A program made the position numbers and the translations under genes. The notes beneath the pieces are model-generated. The model was not told the origin of the DNA. It did not search any database and saw only the letters and a list, made by a program, of their open reading frames with translations. Shown here in pieces: positions 29,925 to 38,873 of a stretch of DNA of 38,873 bases. Each line of letters starts with the position of its first letter. The first letter of the stretch is position 1. This DNA is from Branchiostoma floridae (lineage: Eukaryota; Chordata; Leptocardii; Amphioxiformes; Branchiostomatidae): assembly GCF_000003815.2 (NCBI RefSeq), contig NC_049990.1:1831657-1870529 (forward strand), written 5' to 3'.

Positions 29925-31465
29925 CTGTAGAAACAACAGAATCGATCAATTTAGAAAAGTGTCATTTTAATTGGCCCGCAATGCATTATTTTTTCATGAA
30001 GGAGTAGTGAGCGGCAAAAATGTGGTTTCATCTTTACCACTGACTGCGACAGAATTTTCATGGAAGCAACAAAGAAAATTATGCCATATTGCACACAGAA
30101 CATAGATGAGAACTTGATTATATATGAAATATCTGAAACATATAGAGAAAACAAGCTTTTTACATTGTATCCTTATTGCCAAATATGTAATTTACACCTG
30201 TTTTTTGAAAGATTTGAAACCAAACTTGAAATACTTTAAAGCTAAACTTGCCAATATGCCAATGATAGATATCCCTTAGATACACCTGTTAAAAGTCAAT
30301 CACAGACCAATGATCAACGCTTGTTATCCCTCTCTCTCTCTCACCCAGTCCTGTTATACCTCATGTTAATGTTTTTTGTATTGTGCTCCAATGATGTATA
30401 TGTATATTCTATTGTGTATTATGCTGAAATATTGAATAAAGTTTGAAAAAAAAATTAAAAAAAAAAAAAAAAAAAATTAAGCACACAGAAATCACAGCAA
30501 ATCACAGCGCAGAGGACCTTAGAAGCTCAAATGCCCTGGCGAGAACCTGATCTGCTGCCTAGATCTCGCGGTCTTCTTCGATTTTCTCAAGAATAACGGG
30601 CTTTTAATGAGATTAACGTATGCGAAAGGGACGGGCATCTTTTGTTTACGAGCACAACAATACAACAAAAACAAAGGAGTACGACTCTTGACGCTTAACG
30701 CCACCCTACGCTTGTAGCTACAGTGAAAACAACAGAATCTCTTAAAAAAATCTAATCAATTTTCCGGTAAAATGTGTGAAATCACTCGGTCAAACTTCAG
30801 CGAAAGCAGATGTATTTTTTTTGTTCGACGTTGTCCCCGAATGTGCAAAGAGAAAACGCTAAATGTGAAAACAAGTCCGAGCATCAGTTACTGAACCTCC
30901 CCTTAGTATAAGGAACACGCCATGATGAACACCAGATGTCAAAAATGGCGGGATCCGGAAGTTTCCGACCCAAGGGCGGTTGGAGGGGTTTACAGTATAC
31001 CGTACATATATCAACTGCGCCGTTTATACCAGTCAGACGTTTCTTAACACCAATGAACACTACAAAAGCTCCTTTCCAATTATCCATACACGTTAGCAAA
31101 CCTGCAGTTCCACTTGTTTTAACGATTAAATCGCTATAAATTCATATAAGAGAGACACTGCTGTATACCCCTACAGGGCCGCAAAATTTGTTAACGCTAT
31201 CTTCAGCCTTTCTCCTCGCTTCCTCTGTGTGAATTGAATAAAAAGTGTGACAGAAAGTTTCCACGATTTTAGGTAAGGAAACAGCAAAGCTACAAAGGAA
31301 CATGTGTATCGTAGACTATGGTCTATTTCTCAACACTCACAGACGGCAGAAAGTTTGGAGATGTGTTACCAGTTGATGGCACCTCCCTACCAAAATCACG
31401 ACACGCTTCAGTTTTCTGTCAGATCTACAGAGATTTTGGAGTCAAAATACAACAGATCGTCTTAC
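29925..31465 (-). other. ZF5 intron
   Basis: The donor GT is at 31464-31465 and the acceptor at 29925-29926. The length is 1.54 kb, including a 380-bp retroposed insertion (30101-30480). The rest aligns by eye with the ZF3 and ZF4 introns. Confidence 0.72.
30101..30480 (+). mobile_element. Poly(A)-tailed retrocopy with 10-bp target duplication
   Basis: GCACACAGAA at 30091-30100 and 30481-30490 flanks the segment, and paralogues have one copy (GCACGCAGAA in ZF4). The right end has AATAAA (about 30435-30440), 14 nt or so before a long A tract, the hallmark of target-primed reverse transcription of a polyadenylated RNA. The body is AT-rich with no clear frame, so it is probably a 3' UTR fragment or a LINE tail. 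Its source is not recognised. Confidence 0.82.
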
Positions 31466-31680
31466 CTGAACAGACTTGAAGACTAGTCGGTCACACAAAC
31501 TCCAGAAGGTTGTCTCTAAAGCCGCGAAAGTCGTGATTTTTAGCTTCGGAAGGACGGAAACTTTTCCAAATGTCTGTCGACCTCGCCACGTAGAGTAAAC
31601 AGGAAGTAGCGGGGACGATAACCCGGAAGTATTGTGATCATGGGTCAAAATTTCATCTCCCGATTACTCGATTGTCCAGA
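31466..31680 (-). promoter_or_regulatory. ZF5 non-coding exon 1 with ETS-type motif
   Basis: This ends TCTGTTCAG|GTAAGACG on the minus strand. CCGGAAGT is at 31623-31630. Unlike ZF1-ZF3, no YY1/TATA/hairpin block lies upstream; that region instead shares TTCTATTTTGTCCCC with ZF4 and ZF6. Confidence 0.66.
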
Positions 31681-31794
31681 TATTTTTCTCATAGCATAGG
31701 TTCGGCTCCGACTGTTTTTAACGCATTTCTAGGCGATTTTGTAGGACTTTCTATTTTGTCCCCTTTTCAAGTTTCTTTCCCAGGACAGCAAAAA

Positions 31795-31885
31795 CTCTCT
31801 TGACGACAACTGTTTCCATCCTGTCTACAACTTATCAGCCTTCAAAACAAATGTCCACCGCTATCTCCTTACACCGTTTCCAACT
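31795..31885 (+). pseudogene. Possible remnant of a non-LTR reverse transcriptase C-terminus
   Basis: Read in one plus frame the segment gives NSLDDNCFHPVYNLSAFKTN then VHRYLL. This resembles the NSLP...SxFKxxVxRYLL ending of several LINE ORF2 proteins. It is very short, and the similarity is judged by eye only. Confidence 0.3.
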
Positions 31886-32214
31886 TCTTAGTTCATTGCC
31901 TTGAAATGGTCCCACATTAAAAAGTCCAGCCACACCCCGGCTCTGTAATATCGGGTATTGGTGGATCATACTACAGAAATTGTAAGTCTTTATTTACCAC
32001 TAATGTGGCGTAGGGAAAATGAAAGAATCAGAAAATCGGCATCTGGTGACTTTTAAAGATACTGCTGCAGGACTTCCGGTCTTGGTATCTCGTGTACTAG
32101 ATATCTCGAGTTCTAATGGTTGGGATGATAAGTAAATTGAAGTTTTATGTACTTCGAATTTCCATGTGCTAACAGATTCAATGTGAAAGAAAAACTACCT
32201 TTCTTTTCGAACTG

Positions 32215-33020
32215 TTTATTTTGATGTAACTGTTAACAAAACAGGCAAAGAATCAGAATCAGAATCAACAACAAAGATAATAACTAATCAGTAAACTAAT
32301 CTTAACTTAAAACATTCTTAACGCTTCTGCTATGTTTTCCTGTTTTTTCTAAAATTAACGTTAAGAAACGTAGCTATTCCTAGTAGAGTACAATAACAAT
32401 GGATTCATTATAACATGTTGTATGTTCAGTAGTAATGGAGGTACTCTTTCCCTTTTAGACATTAACGTGCTACGGTTCAAATTTCAATAAGGTACAAAAA
32501 CAATACTAGTAGTAAGTTTGTTACAAAACAAGCAAAACAAAGAAACATAAATTTACCATCATACAAGTTAAAGGTAGAAATCAAGACATGAAATGTTTCA
32601 AACATCTTAGAAACAAAAGTCTACTTTTTTCCTTGTAGACATACCTCGCTACGGAATGTAGATATAAATATGAAACGTGCTTGTTGTAGTTAACTTCTAG
32701 TTTGCTACGAAACAATCAAACAGCATCTATAATATCCCATCATAGAAGTTACAAAGAGGAAATGAACTTGAACATGTTAAACAAAACTGCAATCTTGGAA
32801 ACTACATTCTAGAACAGCGCGGGTAACTCAACTTTACTATTTACATGGGATCAAAAATGACCACATAACAGAAATGGCTGGCGCCTCAAAAAACATGACC
32901 TGAACTGACTTTGCTGACAATGTGTCTGTGCATGTAATTTTTCAGGTTCAACCGCTGACTAAACTGTCGGATCTGATTCACTTCCACACCTGCTGACTTC
33001 AATAGCACTCCTCACACCTG
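32215..33020 (-). terminator. ZF6 3' UTR and poly(A) signal
   Basis: AATAAA (minus) is at 32215-32220. Around 32950-33000 is the shared CTGTCGGATCTGATTCACTT segment also found downstream of ZF3, ZF5 and ZF7. With the premature stop at 33183 the transcript's 3' UTR also includes the orphaned fingers at 33021-33182. Confidence 0.6.
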
Positions 33021-33182
<162 letters not shown>

Positions 33183-33782
33183 TTAGGGTTTCTCCCTTTT
33201 GTGAATATGCATATGTTTCTTCAGATCATCCAGCCAACTGAACTGCCTGCTGCACTCCTCACATTTGTAGGGTTTCTCTCCTGTGTGAGTCCGCAAGTGT
33301 TTCTTCAGATTACACAAATGATTGAACTGCCTGCTGCACTCCTCACACCTGTAGGGTTTCTCGCCTGTATGAGTCCGCATGTGAGTCTTCAGACGATCCA
33401 GTCTACTGAAATGCCTGCTGCACTCCTCACATTTGTAGGGTCTTTCTCCTGTGTGAGTCTTAATGTGTTTCTTCAAACTTTCTAACCGATTGAACTGTTT
33501 GCTGCACTCCTCACACCTGTAGGGTTTCTCCCCTGTGTGAGTAAGCATGTCAGTTCTCAGATGACCCAGCTGACTGAAATGTCTGCTGCACTCCTCACAC
33601 CTGTAGGGTTTTGCACCTGTATGAGTCCGTATGTGAGACTTAAGATTACACAGCTGACCAAACGACTTGTTGCACTCGTCACACCTGTAGCGTTTCTCCT
33701 TTCTGGCAGATTGCACAGAAGAATCCTTTTTCGCCTCTTTGCTCGCGTCAACCAAACTCTGGGCACTGCTTGTTGCCGACAT
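33183..33782 (-). CDS. C2H2 zinc-finger protein ZF6, shortened by nonsense mutation
   Basis: The remaining open frame gives 199 residues: N-terminus [19 protein letters not shown] and six fingers, ending KREKP. The stop at 33183-33185 is a TAA where every other linker has a TAC/TAT Tyr codon (TGEKPY), a single-base change. Finger 2 has Asp in place of the first ligand His (LRTDMLTH), so its zinc site is damaged. The N-terminal segment is also less conserved than in the others. A shorter protein with five good fingers may still be made, or the gene may be decaying. Start 33782 is chosen over 33815 because the upstream codons precede the acceptor (AG at 33804-33805). Confidence 0.85.
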   Translation of the reverse strand: MSATSSAQSLVDASKEAKKDSSVQSARKEKRYRCDECNKSFGQLCNLKSHIRTHTGAKPYRCEECSRHFSQLGHLRTDMLTHTGEKPYRCEECSKQFNRLESLKKHIKTHTGERPYKCEECSRHFSRLDRLKTHMRTHTGEKPYRCEECSRQFNHLCNLKKHLRTHTGEKPYKCEECSRQFSWLDDLKKHMHIHKREKP

Positions 33783-33803
33783 CCTCCTATATATTGTGTA
33801 CTT

Positions 33804-34796
33804 CTGTAGAGACAATATGAAAAATCATTTAAGAGATGATTCATCCAGTTATTTTGAGTGTGTGATACATGCATTTTCAACTAGGCGTAGTGGGGGGCCA
33901 AAAATGCGGAAAATAGAAGCAAGGAATAGAATTCTGCCTCGTCATCTCCAAAAGAGAAGTGGAAAATGCTCACTCCTAGGCCTAGGACGGCTACACTTCT
34001 TAAGCCAGCTTTAGATACTATATTATCCCACCGTAGCATCTGCTTGTACATTACCAAATTTGGACAGAAATTACAGCAAATTACAGCAAAGGGGGGGGGG
34101 GGGTTGAAATGCCTGGCCTTACGCTTTGGATCTTTTGGATCTGGCCTTACGCTTTTGCGGTCTTCCTACGTGTTTGACTGGAAAAACAAACGGGTATTAA
34201 ATGAGATAAACGAATGCGAAAGGGACCGACATCTATTGTTTACGAGCATAACAATTGGCTAAACACAAAGCCACACGCCGTACCGCTCCAATAGCTACGG
34301 TAAAAACAAAGAAATGACACCCTCAAACACTGGGTTGACTATTGCGGCAATTGCTTACGATATCGTAAGGCATTGCCGAAAGAGTCAACCCCGGGTGGGA
34401 GGGTGAGAAATGGAGAATCTCCCGAATTCTTAGCAATTTCTCGGTAACAAACCCTAAAATGCAATAAACGAAAGACCCTCCGTAAACCCCTCAAGGGCCC
34501 CACATAGTGTTTACGTTATCTTTCGCCTACTACCTCACTTCCCCGTGTGAACTTTGAACAAACATCGATAGCAATTTCCTCCATTTTAGGTGTGGAAACA
34601 GCAAAGTTACAAAGGAACATGAGAATCATGTCCTTCTGTTGGCTATGGACCCGTGGTCTGTTTAAAACACCCATAGAAGACAGGAAAAATGGAGCTGCTA
34701 GCTGAGTTACAAGAGACTCCTACCAAAACACGGCACGCTACAGTTTTCTGTCAAATCTACTGAGATTCTAGAGTCAAATACAACAGGTCGTCTTAC
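33804..34796 (-). other. ZF6 intron
   Basis: The donor GT is at 34795-34796 and the acceptor at 33804-33805. At 0.99 kb it is the shortest intron. It holds a decayed MITE relative near 33985-34065, a 13-base G run at 34091-34103 and a 60-bp palindrome at 34332-34391. The block with CATCAGTTACTGAACC present in ZF1-ZF5 is missing, so it has suffered a deletion. Confidence 0.68.
34332..34391. repeat. 60-bp near-perfect palindrome
   Basis: Arms GGGTTGACT and AGTCAACCC enclose CGGCAAT...ATTGCCG and TTACGA/TCGTAA around a 2-base centre. Mismatches are confined to two short internal positions. It could extrude as a cruciform or fold as an RNA hairpin. It is absent from the other introns and may be a minimal foldback element. 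Confidence 0.85.
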
Positions 34797-35020
34797 CTGA
34801 ACAAACTTGAACCCTAGCCTTGCACAAAAACACCAGTAGATTGTCTCTAAAGCCTCGGAAGATGTGGTTTTTGCTTCGGAAAGACGGGAACTTTATCAAA
34901 CCGCTCTCGGCTTCGCCACGTCGAGTAAACAGGAAGCCACGGCAGAATGACCCGGAAGTATTCCATGATCATGGGTCAGACAACATCTCCTGATTACTCA
35001 ACAGTTGTCGCGATATGTGG
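34797..35020 (-). promoter_or_regulatory. ZF6 non-coding exon 1 with ETS-type motif
   Basis: This ends TTTGTTCAG|GTAAGACG on the minus strand. CCGGAAGT is at 34952-34959. Upstream sequence to about 35128 matches the displaced ZF4 promoter (27473-27650), so ZF4 and ZF6 share a promoter subtype. Confidence 0.68.
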
Positions 35021-35128
35021 CCGGGACTGTCATTCTCGTATCGGACTGTTTAGCCAGAGTCGACGTTGTAGGGCTGATATCAATTAGGATTTTACCATGG
35101 TCAATATTGACCGAAGGAAGCCATATAT

Positions 35129-35280
35129 AGATTTAGATTAGACGTTATTCCTCTTTTGATTCATCTACAGTTCCCATTTTCCTTGTCTGTAAAGTAAACA
35201 CTTACCACCATTTCACCTTGTCTGCAATTAGCCCTCGGGCACGGATTTGCAATAAAGATTATCATTATATAATTGTATAC
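35129..35280 (+). mobile_element. Probable retroelement 3'-end fragment in ZF6 upstream region
   Basis: About 150 bp interrupts the block shared with the ZF4 promoter (GGCCATATATGAATATGTCGCG there). The insert ends TTTGCAATAAAGATTATCATT, like a LINE 3' terminus with a poly(A) signal. CATAT at both sides may be a short duplication. Confidence 0.45.
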
Positions 35281-35744
35281 ATATCGCGATATTGCATTCT
35301 TCAAACAGACCGTTTTTTTATTCCTTTTTTATGCGTTTTTTCGTTAGGCTTTCTATTTTGTCCCCCTTTCTTTGTCTTGAAAATAATGTTTTCCCCATGA
35401 TTATAGCCGGAACCAAACCTCTGCTTAGCTGAATGCAGAGCCCATTGTATAACTCTCATAATTGTTGTAGCGTGGACGCACATTAAAGATTCTAGCCACA
35501 CCCCGGCTCTGTGATATCGGGTATTGGTGGACCCTACTGCAGAGACTAAGTTTATTTAACACTGTTGTGGTGTTGGGAAACTAAAGTGTTTGGATAATTA
35601 GCGCCTAGTGGCTTTCCAAGATACTACAGCATTACGTCCGGTCTTGTTATCTTGTTTGCAAGATATATCGTGTTCCGATGATTGGGATGATAAGTAAATT
35701 GGAATTTCCTATATTTTTCATACAATGTGAAAGAAAAAAACATG

Positions 35745-36662
35745 TTTATTTTCGAAGTGCAACTGTTAACAAAACAGGTAAATATCAAAATCGACACCAA
35801 ATATACCAATTACTAGAAATCAGCAAATAGTACTAGTAATCGTACAACATTATAAACACTTCTGCTTGTTTTCTCGTTCTCTTGTCTAAACTGAAACTGT
35901 GAGTCTAAAGGTAACGTTACTAAGCATAGCTATTCTAGAGTATCTACAATAACAATGGACTTATCATCTTCTTGTTAGACATTAGCTTGCTACCGTTCGT
36001 ATGTCCCAAATGTACATAACAATGTTAAGTTCTAGTTGTAGGTTTGCTACAAAACATTTAAAACATGACGTTGTAAAGAAACATGAATTTTACATCAAAA
36101 AAGTAAAAAGATAGGAATCAAATCAAAAACTTGATGCACTTCCAACAAAAATCTTAGAAATAAAAAATTCTACTCTTTTCCGTGTAGGCAAACCTCGCTA
36201 TTGTATGTAAATATGTCAACAAAGATTTTTAAAAAGTGCTAGTTCTAGTTGACTTCAAGTTTGCTATGCTACTAAACAATTCAAACAACATCTACAATAT
36301 ACCATCATAGAAGTTACAAAACAGGAAATGAACTCGAAAAAGATACACATCTAACAAAACTAACATTTTGAAAACTAAATAATTCTAGAAAACGGGTAAC
36401 TGACCTTCACTATTTACATGGGATCAAAATGAGGTGCACAACAGAAAAGGCGGGCAAATCAAAAACACGATCTGAAAATGACTTTACTGATAACGTGTCA
36501 GTTCTGGTAACTTTTCAGGATCAACCGCTGACTAAACTGTCGGATCTGATTCACTTCCCCACCTGCTGGCTTCATTAGTACTCCTAACACCTGTCTCTCA
36601 TCTGTGTGAGTAAGCTCGTGTCCTTTAAGTTGACCAAGTGCCTGAAATGCCTGCTTAACTCC
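35745..36662 (-). terminator. ZF7 3' UTR and poly(A) signal
   Basis: AATAAA (minus) is at 35745-35750. The 3' UTR is about 0.92 kb. At 36600-36660 a fossil finger is readable out of frame (YRREELSRHFRHLVNLKD) with both zinc cysteines lost. CTGTCGGATCTGATTCACTT lies at about 36536-36555. Confidence 0.62.
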
Positions 36663-38455
<1,793 letters not shown>

Positions 38456-38466
38456 TCACCATTACT

Positions 38467-38806
38467 CAGGGCTCTAAATATTTTTTTCTGCATACCTGCA
38501 CTGGCGCGGGTAACATTGAAAATTACCTGCACCAAACAAACTTTACCTACAACACTCTGAATTTGGAAAGTATGGATCATACTAAAAATGTTAAGGAACC
38601 ATTGCTATTTTTCTGTTATACTTTATAGGTAGCAATATTCAATACAGCTAATAACAATCCAGATACACCTACATCATATGACATTTATGTCTAAAACCCA
38701 GTACATGGACCAGTGCAGGTTAGGTGCAGGTAGACACCAGAAATACCTGCACAGCTCCAATTTTACCTGCACTAACATGCATATACAGGTGGTATTTCGA
38801 GCCCTG
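38467..38806. mobile_element. hAT-like MITE in ZF7 intron
   Basis: The termini CAGGGCTCTAAATA and (inverse) CAGGGCTCGAAATA match the CAGGG start common in hAT elements. The interior carries at least four copies of ACCTGCA in both orientations, as in hAT subterminal repeats, and no frame. The flanking 8 bp (CCATTACT and TTAGTAAG) do not match, so the target duplication has decayed or the ends are misplaced. Length about 340 bp. Confidence 0.65.
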
Positions 38807-38873
38807 TTAGTAAGGCGTGGTAAGGGGCGAAAGTGGGATATTTGTTTACTCTCCAAAGCAGAGATTGTGTCGC

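Overview
The window looks like nuclear DNA of an invertebrate deuterostome. A cephalochordate (amphioxus) is my best guess, inferred from the style of the zinc-finger genes, the short spliced units and the many unrelated mobile-element fragments. No host can be proven from the sequence alone. There is no bacterial gene organisation: genes have splice sites, long 3' UTRs, AATAAA signals, microsatellites and transposons.

The backbone is a head-to-tail array of seven C2H2 (Krueppel-type) zinc-finger genes, all on the minus strand; ZF1 to ZF7 are my labels. Coding exons lie at 1-1098 (ZF1, cut by the window edge), 12125-13102 (ZF2), 16450-16968 (ZF3), 20635-21741 (ZF4), 29063-29902 (ZF5), 33183-33782 (ZF6, shortened by a nonsense mutation) and 36663-38401 (ZF7, split by a retrotransposon). 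Each protein has a conserved basic N-terminus of about 31 residues that is not a KRAB, SCAN, BTB or ZAD domain, followed by 28-residue fingers joined by TGEKPY linkers. Every start codon lies about 22 nt inside an exon that begins with a pyrimidine-rich 3' splice site. About 1.0-1.6 kb upstream is a conserved 5' exon ending in CAG|GTAAGA with a CCGGAAGT (ETS/GABP-type) motif. One repeat unit is therefore: promoter and non-coding exon 1, intron, single coding exon, a 3' UTR of about 1 kb with AATAAA, then a short spacer.

Because the units are paralogous, each serves as an empty-site control for the others, and every intron proves to carry a different insertion. ZF1's intron has about 7.45 kb of terminal-inverted-repeat DNA in two tandem copies, holding a 77-bp minisatellite and a tRNA-like fragment. 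ZF3 has a 483-bp element with an 11-bp target duplication. ZF4 has a 158-bp MITE with an 8-bp duplication and a probable LINE tail. ZF5 has a poly(A)-tailed retrocopy with a 10-bp duplication. ZF6 has a 60-bp palindrome, and ZF7 a hAT-like MITE.

The most unusual region is 23517-27433. About 3.9 kb, flanked by a 10-bp direct repeat, splits the first exon of ZF4 from its ancestral ETS promoter. It brings paired YY1-type motifs, a candidate two-exon small gene on the plus strand, and a 183-bp tandem repeat. In ZF1-ZF3 the spacer also carries a YY1-like motif, an oppositely directed TATA box and a conserved hairpin, which suggests divergent transcription. Together this is a young, actively decaying and expanding transcription-factor family: finger duplication (ZF1), frameshifted terminal fingers (ZF2, ZF6), a nonsense mutation (ZF6) and retrotransposon disruption (ZF7) are all visible.
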